A stretch of 64,000 nucleotides of DNA from Prevotella sp. GTDB lineage: Bacteria > Bacteroidota > Bacteroidia > Bacteroidales > Bacteroidaceae. Positions 33,320-41,170 of this stretch are shown here, in pieces; the first letter of the stretch is position 1, and every line of letters begins with the position of its first letter. The notes beneath the pieces are model-generated. The model did no database searches and was not told the origin of the DNA. It worked only from the letters and a program-made list of their open reading frames with translations. A program made the position numbers and the translations under genes. The DNA lies in the NCBI GenBank assembly GCA_016285075.1, contig JAEEQB010000002.1:62001-126000 (forward strand), read 5' to 3'.

Positions 33320-35022
33320 CCAGACAACAGCAGGAGATGTATGCGGACGCCATGCAGCGTCTGAAGCGCAGCCGTTCGGACGACGGGCTGTGGAGGGGGA
33401 TGCTTTCCAGCAGTGCCATCTCCACGTCGGTCAGTGTGTTTGCCCTTCAGCGTATCGACGCCGTGGCCTATCGGCCGCAGATCGATGCAGGCATCCGCTG
33501 GCTCCGTGCTACGATGGAGTGCGATGGAACATGGGGCGACAGTGTGGAAAGCCCGTCGAACATGACCGCCACGCTGCTTACCTACGTCTCGCTCCACGCC
33601 GTGGGACAGTCCTTGCCTGAGTCGCGCCGGTATCTTGCCCGGCAGTTGGGAGGCGACAGCGAGGAGGCTCTTGCCCAGGGGGTTCTGCGTTACTATGGGC
33701 GCGACCTGACGTTCTCCGTTCCTATCCTCACGATGTGTGCATTGGCAGGACTGGTGAGCCGCTGGAACCTCATCCCGTCCTTCCCGTTCGAGCTGGCCAC
33801 GCTGCCTCAGCGTCTCTTCCACCGTCTGAACCTTCCTGTGGTGAGCTATGCCATTCCCGCACTGATTGCCATAGGCATCTGTCAGATGCATCACAAACGC
33901 GGTCTGTTCAAGCCACTTCGATGTCTGTTCGTTCCCAAAGCCATGCGCGTGCTGCTGCGCATGCAGCCCACCGATGGCGGTTTCCTCGAGGCGGCACCCT
34001 TGACAGCCTTTGTGGCGATGTGTCTGGCCGAGGCTGGTTTCCGTAGTCACGAGGTGACCCGGCGCTGTGCTCGTTTCCTTGTCGCGACGGTACGTCCCGA
34101 CGGGTCGTGGCCCATCGACACCAACCTGTCGGGGTGGCTCACCAGCCTTGCAGCCAAGGTGCTGCCCCGTGGCGAGCAGAGCCCGGAGCTTGCAGCCCTC
34201 ATAGCAGGCCTTGCCACCACGTCCGTTCACCCCTTCACCGGGGCTGCACCCGGCGGTTGGGGGTGGAACGACCTCAGCGGGTCAGTGCCCGATGGCGATG
34301 ACACCAGCGGAGCACTCGTCGCCTTGCATCACCTGACCCACGGCCTTCGCAGCCCGCAGGTGGACAATGGCCTGAAATGGCTCATAGGGCTGCAAAACAG
34401 CGACGGTGGCATGCCCACCTTCTGTCGGGGGTGGGGCAGGCTACCGTTCGATCGCAGTACACCAGACATCACGGCTCACGCCATTCTGGCCATGGGGCTC
34501 TGGCTCCCGGCATTGGAAGGCAGACAGCGGCGTGATGTGGAGCGGAGTCTTGACCGAATGCTGACATGGCTCCGGCAACAGTCGACAGCTGACGAAGGAA
34601 ACGGCTGGGTTCCACTGTGGTTTGGCGACCAGGACGCGCCCGACGAAAAGGCTCCCGTTTATGGTACGGCCACTGCCATTGACTACCTCATGTCCTCTCG
34701 TCACCCTGTGGCGACGAAACTGGCACAGACGCAGATGGGTTTCATCATCCGTTGCCAGAATGAGGACGGAGGATGGGGTGGTGACCTCGGCGTCAAGTCG
34801 AAAGTGACCTATACCTGCAGGGCGCTGGCAGCCTTGGCTCATTTCCCCCTTGAACACGAAAAAGCACGAGAGCGGGGCTGGGCGTATCTCTATGAGCGAT
34901 TCCAGGCGGGGACCCTCTACGAGCGCGAACCCATTGGGTTGTATTTCTCACGGCTTTGGTATTCTGAAGAGCTGTATCATGTCCTATTTCTGCTGAATGC
35001 ACTGAAGAATTGTGAACGATGA
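33316..35022 (+). CDS. Class II terpene cyclase, squalene-hopene cyclase family
   Basis: 568 residues. The catalytic acid motif DGDDT (Asp326, 328, 329) fits DxDDTA of class II cyclases, which protonate an alkene or epoxide and start polycyclisation. QW-type repeats occur throughout: DGTWGDS (70-76), DGGFLEAA, DGSWPIDT, GGWGW, DGGMPTF, DGGWGGD. It is shorter than typical squalene-hopene cyclases (about 620-720). No squalene synthase or HpnCDE genes are in the window, so the substrate may be a linear polyprenyl (di)phosphate from the adjacent synthase. Likely a monotopic membrane protein. Confidence 0.87.
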   Translation: MTRQQQEMYADAMQRLKRSRSDDGLWRGMLSSSAISTSVSVFALQRIDAVAYRPQIDAGIRWLRATMECDGTWGDSVESPSNMTATLLTYVSLHAVGQSLPESRRYLARQLGGDSEEALAQGVLRYYGRDLTFSVPILTMCALAGLVSRWNLIPSFPFELATLPQRLFHRLNLPVVSYAIPALIAIGICQMHHKRGLFKPLRCLFVPKAMRVLLRMQPTDGGFLEAAPLTAFVAMCLAEAGFRSHEVTRRCARFLVATVRPDGSWPIDTNLSGWLTSLAAKVLPRGEQSPELAALIAGLATTSVHPFTGAAPGGWGWNDLSGSVPDGDDTSGALVALHHLTHGLRSPQVDNGLKWLIGLQNSDGGMPTFCRGWGRLPFDRSTPDITAHAILAMGLWLPALEGRQRRDVERSLDRMLTWLRQQSTADEGNGWVPLWFGDQDAPDEKAPVYGTATAIDYLMSSRHPVATKLAQTQMGFIIRCQNEDGGWGGDLGVKSKVTYTCRALAALAHFPLEHEKARERGWAYLYERFQAGTLYEREPIGLYFSRLWYSEELYHVLFLLNALKNCER

Positions 35023-36440
35023 ATAAAGTTACCTGGACAACCATAGGCTTCGTGGCCTTCTACCTTTGCCTGCTCATTGGGTGGCATTGTTACGACCCGG
35101 GCAGCAGTCTCACTGAGGCGTTGCCCGGTGCCGACCATCGACCCGCAGGCCATGTGCGGAAAGCCAACGATGTATTGATAGGTGAGTTCTTCATGCAGGA
35201 GAACTCAGAAAAAGTGGCTCTGCTAAAAGGGGAATGGCCGTGTTTCCGTGGAGCCCGTCACGACAACCAGGCTCCACTTCCACCCGGACAGAAGTGGGTG
35301 GAGGGCGGTTTCGAGGAGTTGTGGTCGGTGACCACCGGCGAGGGCCATGCAGCACCTGTCGTCTCTGAGGGGAGGGTCTACGTGCTCGACTACGACGAGG
35401 CGCTCAGCTCCGACGCCCTGCGCTGTCTGGATATTCTCACCGGCCGTCAGCTGTGGCGGCGCTGGTACCGGGTGCCCATGAAACGAAACCACGGGTTCTC
35501 ACGTACCATTCCAGCCGTCACCCGTTCGTCAGTCATTACCATCGGACCGGAAGGTCATGTCATGTGCTGCGACAAGATCACCGGCCAGCTGCGGTGGACC
35601 ATTGACATGAAGAAACGTTTCGGTACTGAGATTCCGTTCTGGTACACTGGTCAGTGCCCACTGGTGGTGGACAATACGCTGGTGCTTGCCCCGGCAGGTA
35701 CCGACACGCTCATGGTAGGCATCGACGTCAATACTGGTAGTACTTTGTGGGGCACACCCAACACCGTTCACTTCAAGATGTCGCACTCGTCGGTCGTGCC
35801 TATGACCCTGGCTGGCACTGCTACTTTCGTCTATATGGGTGTTGGTGGCGTATGTGGAGTGTCTGCCGAAGGGGGGAGCTGCGGGCAACTGTTATGGAGC
35901 ACGAACAAGTGGCAACCCTCGGTCGTGGCACCTTCGCCCTTGCAGATAGCTCCAAATCAAGTGTTCCTTGTGGCAGGCTATGGAGCTGGCGGTGCCTTGC
36001 TCCAGGTGGACAAGGGCGCAACGTGGAGTGCTACTATCAGAGAGAGCTACAAGGCCAGTGAAGGCATGTCGAGCGAGCAGCAGACACCTCTGAACTGGCA
36101 GGGAACACTCATCACCATTCTGCCTAAGGACGGCGGTGGCATGCGTGAGCGCCTGGCCATGTATCGTCCTGCCGACTTGCATCACCCCATCTGGACATCG
36201 GGCGCCGACGAGCGTTTCGGACTGGGGCCCTACATGGTTGTCGGCAACCGCCTTCTTGCCTTTAAGGAAGACGGTGAGCTGTATGTATATCAATTGAAAT
36301 CCAACGCTATGACACTTCTGAGGAAACAAAGAATTATGGACGAGGGGATTGATGCCTGGGGACCCATGGCCTATGCTGACGGAATGCTCCTGGTCAGAGA
36401 TTCAAAGACCATCAAGTGCTTGAAGATCATTGAGAATTGA
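35019..36440 (+). CDS. Membrane-anchored PQQ-like beta-propeller protein
   Basis: 473 residues. One N-terminal helix (GFVAFYLCLLIGW) anchors a periplasmic domain. The propeller shows blade motifs such as WPCFRGARHDNQ, LDILTGRQLWRR, DKITGQLRWTI and DVNTGSTLWG. This is the BamB/PQQ-repeat fold; residues that bind PQQ in true quinoproteins are not recognisable, so a binding or scaffold role is more likely than an alcohol dehydrogenase. Starts in the stop of the cyclase gene (4-base overlap). Confidence 0.8.
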   Translation: MNKVTWTTIGFVAFYLCLLIGWHCYDPGSSLTEALPGADHRPAGHVRKANDVLIGEFFMQENSEKVALLKGEWPCFRGARHDNQAPLPPGQKWVEGGFEELWSVTTGEGHAAPVVSEGRVYVLDYDEALSSDALRCLDILTGRQLWRRWYRVPMKRNHGFSRTIPAVTRSSVITIGPEGHVMCCDKITGQLRWTIDMKKRFGTEIPFWYTGQCPLVVDNTLVLAPAGTDTLMVGIDVNTGSTLWGTPNTVHFKMSHSSVVPMTLAGTATFVYMGVGGVCGVSAEGGSCGQLLWSTNKWQPSVVAPSPLQIAPNQVFLVAGYGAGGALLQVDKGATWSATIRESYKASEGMSSEQQTPLNWQGTLITILPKDGGGMRERLAMYRPADLHHPIWTSGADERFGLGPYMVVGNRLLAFKEDGELYVYQLKSNAMTLLRKQRIMDEGIDAWGPMAYADGMLLVRDSKTIKCLKIIEN

Positions 36441-36460
36441 AAATTTTGAGAACTGAAAAA

Positions 36461-37462
36461 ATGGAAAGACGTAAGTTTCTGAAAATATCCGGTTCGTTAG
36501 CCGTGGGAGGTTTGTTCCTCTCGGTTGTAGGACGTAATCTGTGGAATGTGTTCAAGCATCCCGACAAACTGTTTTATGATTCGAAGCGGCCACAGGGTTT
36601 CACGTTGTTGAAAGAAGACGACAGCTTTGTTTCACCCTACCGACGGGTGTATGGTTTTGTGGCTTCCGATGACATCTGTGCGATGGAAACAGACGGAGGC
36701 AGCATATACATCGCTACGCCCAACAATATTTCAGTATATGGTCTGAGCGGCGAGCTGCAGACCAACTTCACTACGCCCAGCGATCTGCGCGACATCACCA
36801 TATGCGACGGACTCATCTATGCACTGTATCCTACTCGCATCGAGGTATACAACCGTCAGGGTGACTTGTTAAGGCAGTGGGAGGCGTGCAGCGATCATTC
36901 TGACTATTGCTCGCTGACAGTCTGTAGGAATGGTGTCTTTGTAACCGATGCTGCCAATAAGAATATATGTAAATACACGCTCGACGGAACAATGGTGCGA
37001 TTCATCCAAAGCCCGAAAGGTTTCATTGTGCCCAGCTATTGTTTTGCCATTACCAGCATGGATGGCAAAATCTTTTGCTCCAATCCGGGTCGACATCTTG
37101 TGGAATGCTATTCAGAAGAAGGAGAGTTCCTGGGTGATTTTGGAAAGGTCGGAACTGTTGCAGGTGCTTTCAGTGGATGTTGCAACCCTGCTGTCTTGGC
37201 GCCTGCCGGTAATGGGGAGTTGCTGACGTCTGAGAAAGGAATCCCCCGCATCAGCTGCTATGGTCAGGATGGCCGGTTTCGTGGTGTCTTGTTAGACGGT
37301 AAGGCTTTGGGAGGTGGGCACGAGGCCTATGATGTCCGGGTGATGAAGGATAAGCTGGTTGTGGCTGGTGGCGACAAAGTGTCGGTGTTTCAATATGACA
37401 AGCGTGTGAGCCAACAGACACAGTGTGGACAGTGTGACAAGGACTGTCCGTTGAGAATGTAA
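36461..37462 (+). CDS. Tat-exported NHL/6-bladed propeller-like protein with Cys tail
   Basis: 333 residues from the ATG at 36461; the upstream TTG in frame is not needed. The start MERRKFLKISGSLAVGG is a twin-arginine signal. The body shows short repeated beta units (IYIATPNNISVYGLSGEL, IYALYPTRIEVYNRQGDL, VTDAANKNICKYTLDG), as in NHL or SMP-30-like propellers. The C-terminus CGQCDKDCP looks like a metal or Fe-S handle. Tat export fits a protein folded with a cofactor before export. Cofactor unknown. Confidence 0.75.
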   Translation: MERRKFLKISGSLAVGGLFLSVVGRNLWNVFKHPDKLFYDSKRPQGFTLLKEDDSFVSPYRRVYGFVASDDICAMETDGGSIYIATPNNISVYGLSGELQTNFTTPSDLRDITICDGLIYALYPTRIEVYNRQGDLLRQWEACSDHSDYCSLTVCRNGVFVTDAANKNICKYTLDGTMVRFIQSPKGFIVPSYCFAITSMDGKIFCSNPGRHLVECYSEEGEFLGDFGKVGTVAGAFSGCCNPAVLAPAGNGELLTSEKGIPRISCYGQDGRFRGVLLDGKALGGGHEAYDVRVMKDKLVVAGGDKVSVFQYDKRVSQQTQCGQCDKDCPLRM

Positions 37463-37493
37463 TTGATAATTGACAATTGATAATTGAAAATTT
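37463..37493 (+). repeat. Spacer repeat 'ttgataattgacaattgataattgaaaattt'
   Basis: The short gap before the Tat Fe-S gene is built from tgata/caatt units. Related spacers stand at 29158-29180, 36440-36460, 45407-45432 and 57682-57700. They look like a shared type of Bacteroidales intergenic sequence. Confidence 0.5.
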
Positions 37494-37499
37494 AGACTG

Positions 37500-38072
37500 A
37501 TGGATAAAGAGAAACTGAAAAGTCCCATAGACCGCAGGAATTTTCTCCGGACATGCGGTTCTCTTCTGGCAGGAGGTGCAGCATTGGTATCGGGAGGATT
37601 GCTCGTAGCCAGGGCGAGTGGCAGGCAGGGCGATGTGTTCTGGCAGATTGACCCCTACCGCTGTACGCAGTGTGGACGTTGTGAGACGGATTGTGTTTTG
37701 CCAGTGTCGGCAGTCAAATGTTTCCATGCCAACAGGGTATGTGGCTATTGCGACTTGTGTGGTGGCTACTATCGTCCCAATGTGAAGGAACTCAATACAG
37801 CAGCCGAGAATCAGTTGTGTCCCACAGGCGCCATCAGCCGCAAGTTTGTTGAGGAACCTTATTTCGAATACACCATTGATGAGGATCTCTGTACAGGATG
37901 CGGCAAGTGTGTGAAAGGTTGTACATCGTTTGGCAATGGTTCTTTGTTCCTTCAGATTCAGCAAGATGTCTGTGAGCAGTGTAACGAATGTGCCATTGCC
38001 CGCGTATGTCCCTCTGACGCCATTCACCGTGTTAGTAACGACCATGCCTATCTACTGAAGGATCATGCGTGA
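37500..38072 (+). CDS. Tat-exported ferredoxin with several 4Fe-4S clusters
   Basis: 190 residues. Twin-arginine signal DRRNFLRTCGSLLAGG, then Cys groups 55/58/61/65, 74/81/84/87, 107 (LCPTGAI), 131/134/137/141 and 158/161/164/170: enough for about four 4Fe-4S clusters, in the style of HybA, NrfC or NapG. It should carry electrons on the periplasmic side, next to the NapH-like membrane protein encoded 36 bases downstream. This NapG/NapH-like pairing is the main clue to its role. Confidence 0.88.
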   Translation: MDKEKLKSPIDRRNFLRTCGSLLAGGAALVSGGLLVARASGRQGDVFWQIDPYRCTQCGRCETDCVLPVSAVKCFHANRVCGYCDLCGGYYRPNVKELNTAAENQLCPTGAISRKFVEEPYFEYTIDEDLCTGCGKCVKGCTSFGNGSLFLQIQQDVCEQCNECAIARVCPSDAIHRVSNDHAYLLKDHA

Positions 38073-38108
38073 TGCACTACGTTATAAAATAATTCAATCA
38101 TATTAAAA

Positions 38109-39380
38109 ATGGTAAAAAGGACATTGACTATATTGATGGGACTAAGTAGCTGCTTGGCAATAATGGCGGTGGCACGGTTCCCCAAGCCAGATTTTACATC
38201 GGGTTACGAATATCCTGATATCAGTCATGGCATTCCTTTTGAGTTGTTTTGGAATGTGCTCGACATCGTGCTGTTGGTGGCGATGATGACATTGGTGGTG
38301 TGGGCTGCTTATAAGAAACGTAGCCGTGCTGTTATCTACACTATGTCGGTCGTATCAGTGCTTTATTTCGGTTTCTTTCGTAGCGGTTGTGTGTGTAGTG
38401 TGGGGTCTATTCAGAATGTGGTGACGGCTATGGTTAATCCCGACTATCATTTGCCTTGGAATGTACTTCTACTGTTTCTTCTTCCAATCATATTTGCCAT
38501 ACTCTTTGGCAGAGCGTTCTGTGCAGGTGTCTGTCCGTTGGGGGCTCTGCAGGAACTGGTCAATATCAAGAATTTCCGTTTGGCACGTTCCGTCTCTGTT
38601 ACTTTATCCATTATCCCGTGGGTATACCTTGCTTTTACCATTCTCTATGCAGCTACACGCAGCCAGTTCCTCATCTGTCGTCTGGATCCCTTCGTGGGTA
38701 TTTTCCGTTTAGGAGGTGATGTCGGCATGATCAGTTTTGGCATAGTATTGTTAGTGTTGTCTGTCTTTATGGGACGTCCTTTCTGTCAGTTCCTGTGTCC
38801 CTATGGCGCTTTGCTTAGTGTGTTCAGTTCGCTGTCATGGAAGAAACTGGAGATAACCGACCGTGGATGTATCAATTGTGCACTCTGCAGCAAGTCGTGT
38901 CCAGTAGATGCTATTCGCGCTCCACAGCAGAGCAAGACCAAAGAAACACGTCACAAAGGTGTCCATCGTATCATCTTGTTTTCCTTCCTCTTGCCAGCTC
39001 TGACGTTGGCTGGAGCTGTTCTGGTTGGCAGTCAAAGTGAAGCCTTGAGCCTCGCTCATAAGGATGTGTGGCTCTATGAACAGCTTCTTCAACAGCAAGC
39101 CCATCCAGACATGGAGGAATCTTTGGAGGTGGAAACCTTTCATGCTTTGGGGGGCAATATCGAAGAACTGAAAGCTAAAGTGGACAACATTCGAGAAGAC
39201 TATCAGCTTTATGCCTCATTGGCAGGAGCATTGATAGGACTTGTGATAGGTTTCAAACTCCTGAAACTTTCTCTCAAGCGCAGTCGCCATACTTATGAGA
39301 TATCATTGGCGCGCTGCACGATGTGTGGCAAGTGCTTCAACTATTGCCCTCAAAACCTTCCAAAAGTTCATCAATCATAG
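38109..39380 (+). CDS. NapH/NosR-like membrane ferredoxin
   Basis: 423 residues, about six membrane helices. Two CxxxCP motifs, FCAGVCPLGAL (Cys138, 142) and FCQFLCPYGAL (Cys226, 230), are the marks of NapH/NosR/CcoG-type proteins. They are followed by a 4Fe-4S site CINCALCSKSC (254-264) and a second single 4Fe-4S-like group at the C-terminus (CTMCGKCFNYCP). An extra CVC lies near residue 94. Such proteins pass electrons across or along the inner membrane to periplasmic partners. Here the partner is probably the Tat Fe-S protein just upstream. Confidence 0.87.
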   Translation: MVKRTLTILMGLSSCLAIMAVARFPKPDFTSGYEYPDISHGIPFELFWNVLDIVLLVAMMTLVVWAAYKKRSRAVIYTMSVVSVLYFGFFRSGCVCSVGSIQNVVTAMVNPDYHLPWNVLLLFLLPIIFAILFGRAFCAGVCPLGALQELVNIKNFRLARSVSVTLSIIPWVYLAFTILYAATRSQFLICRLDPFVGIFRLGGDVGMISFGIVLLVLSVFMGRPFCQFLCPYGALLSVFSSLSWKKLEITDRGCINCALCSKSCPVDAIRAPQQSKTKETRHKGVHRIILFSFLLPALTLAGAVLVGSQSEALSLAHKDVWLYEQLLQQQAHPDMEESLEVETFHALGGNIEELKAKVDNIREDYQLYASLAGALIGLVIGFKLLKLSLKRSRHTYEISLARCTMCGKCFNYCPQNLPKVHQS

Positions 39381-39395
39381 TTAAAAGAAAAAGAG

Positions 39396-41168
39396 ATGAT
39401 GAGAAAGATATATCGTAATATTGCCATAGTCACAGCAATCTTCATGTTTGCTATGTGCATCATGTTGGGTGTGAGCTATTATCAGATGCAGCAGGTATCT
39501 CCTCTTGAGACTGGTGTAATGGAGACACTGAAGGAGTTGAATGAAACGAATGATGACAATGAGCGGCTTCAACAACAGATCCGTGAACTGGATCTCCTTT
39601 CGCGCAAAGCCTATTTTGTACAGGAAAGCCAGTTGAAGACTGGCATCTACTTGCTGATAGGCATGGCTGCGGTTTTGGCATTTTGTCTGAACCTTTATTA
39701 TAAAGATACGAAGAACCTGCCTGATAAGCAACTTGACCCCATCGATGAATGGATGACAAAGAGCCATGCCCGCAAGTATATCGGATGGGCTGCCGCTGTA
39801 GCGGCGGTGGTAGGCATTGGCTTTGTCGTTTTCCGTTCTATAGACTTCAAGGCATTGAAAACACCTCCTGCTGATAAGGGTGAGTTGACGGCTGATTATC
39901 AGAAGGATGGAACAGATGTGGAAACTGACTCCTTGAAAGATTCTACCAATGTTGTGGCCGATACTTTGAATGTTGCTCAGCAAGAAGAGGCTGATACGGC
40001 TGTGGTAGAAGATGAAATGCCAGAACTGAAAATCTCTTCTAAAGCTTTCCGGGGGAACAACTCCAGCGGCTCATCTTCTGCCAGGGGCATTGCCACATCA
40101 TGGAACCTAAGTGGAAAGAAGAACATCCTTTGGCAGTCAACCATACCCAAGCATGGTTACAATTCGCCAGTCATTACAGGAAGGAATGTCTTTATTACAG
40201 GAGCTGATGCCCAGGCTCGTGAACTCTATTGCTACGATGTGTGGACAGGCGAATTGAAGTGGACTGTGAAGGCCGATGGCATTGCTGGTTCGCCAGGCAC
40301 AATGCCCAAAGTGAATGCCGATACAGGTCTGGCTGCCAGTACCGTAGCCACCAATGGTGAGCAGGTGGCTGCTATCTTTGCCACAGGCGATGTGATTTGT
40401 GCCGATATGGAGGGCAAACGTTTATGGGCGAAGAATATCGGACTGCCCGACAATCACTATGGCTATGCATCTTCGCTGCTGATGTATGGCAATACGCTTA
40501 TCATACAATATCAGAATAATTCAAATGCTAAGATCTTGGCACTCAATGCGAAGAATGGAAACCAGGTATGGAGCAAGTCTGCGAAGGACAAGATTGCTTG
40601 GAGTTCGCCTATCATTGCAACGCTGGGTGGCAAACCGGCCCTGGTGGTGATGGGCAATCCAGCTATTGCAGCCTATAATCCTGGCAATGGTTCAGAACTG
40701 TGGCGTGTAGAGTGCATGAGTGGTGAGGTAGGATCGAGCCCTGCCAGTGCTGGTGGAGTAGTATTCGGTGCCAGCGAGTATGCCAAGTGCATTGCCATCG
40801 ATGGTGCCACAGGCGAAACGCTTTGGGAAGCCAGCGACTATCTGCCAGAGTGTTCGAGTCTGGCTGCCACAAAAGACCTTGTATTCTGTGCTACCAGCTA
40901 TGGAATGGTGTGTGCTTATGATGCCAAGACGGGTGAGGTGAAGAAGGAACACGACCTCACTACTCCCTTCTACTCGTCGCCGGTAGTAGTTGACGGAAAG
41001 GTGTTCCTGTTCAGCAACAGCGGCAAGGTCTACATCTTCTCTTCAAGCACATTTGAACTCATCAAGTCGTTCGAGACTGGTGAGAAGACGTTTGCCACAC
41101 CTGCCTTCACAGATGGCATGATGGTGGTAAGGACGGATAAGTCATTATATTGCGTAAGAAAGAATTAA
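39396..41168 (+). CDS. Membrane-anchored PQQ-like propeller with coiled-coil stalk
   Basis: 590 residues. N-terminal helix (residues 9-27), a coiled coil (ELNETNDDNERLQQQIRELD), two further helices (about 82-101 and 130-147), an acidic low-complexity linker (about 155-215), then an 8-blade-like propeller from about 225 (SWNLSGKKNILWQS, DVWTGELKWTV, NAKNGNQVWSK, GATGETLWEAS). Propeller most likely in the periplasm. Its stop is 2 bases before the NuoE-NuoF start, so it is coupled to the diaphorase genes. Confidence 0.82.
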   Translation: MMRKIYRNIAIVTAIFMFAMCIMLGVSYYQMQQVSPLETGVMETLKELNETNDDNERLQQQIRELDLLSRKAYFVQESQLKTGIYLLIGMAAVLAFCLNLYYKDTKNLPDKQLDPIDEWMTKSHARKYIGWAAAVAAVVGIGFVVFRSIDFKALKTPPADKGELTADYQKDGTDVETDSLKDSTNVVADTLNVAQQEEADTAVVEDEMPELKISSKAFRGNNSSGSSSARGIATSWNLSGKKNILWQSTIPKHGYNSPVITGRNVFITGADAQARELYCYDVWTGELKWTVKADGIAGSPGTMPKVNADTGLAASTVATNGEQVAAIFATGDVICADMEGKRLWAKNIGLPDNHYGYASSLLMYGNTLIIQYQNNSNAKILALNAKNGNQVWSKSAKDKIAWSSPIIATLGGKPALVVMGNPAIAAYNPGNGSELWRVECMSGEVGSSPASAGGVVFGASEYAKCIAIDGATGETLWEASDYLPECSSLAATKDLVFCATSYGMVCAYDAKTGEVKKEHDLTTPFYSSPVVVDGKVFLFSNSGKVYIFSSSTFELIKSFETGEKTFATPAFTDGMMVVRTDKSLYCVRKN

Positions 41169-41170
41169 AC

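Noticed and set aside
35019..36440. PQQ-dependent alcohol dehydrogenase
   Set aside because: The propeller is present, but cofactor-binding and catalytic residues of quinoproteins are not recognisable, and no PQQ synthesis genes are in the window.
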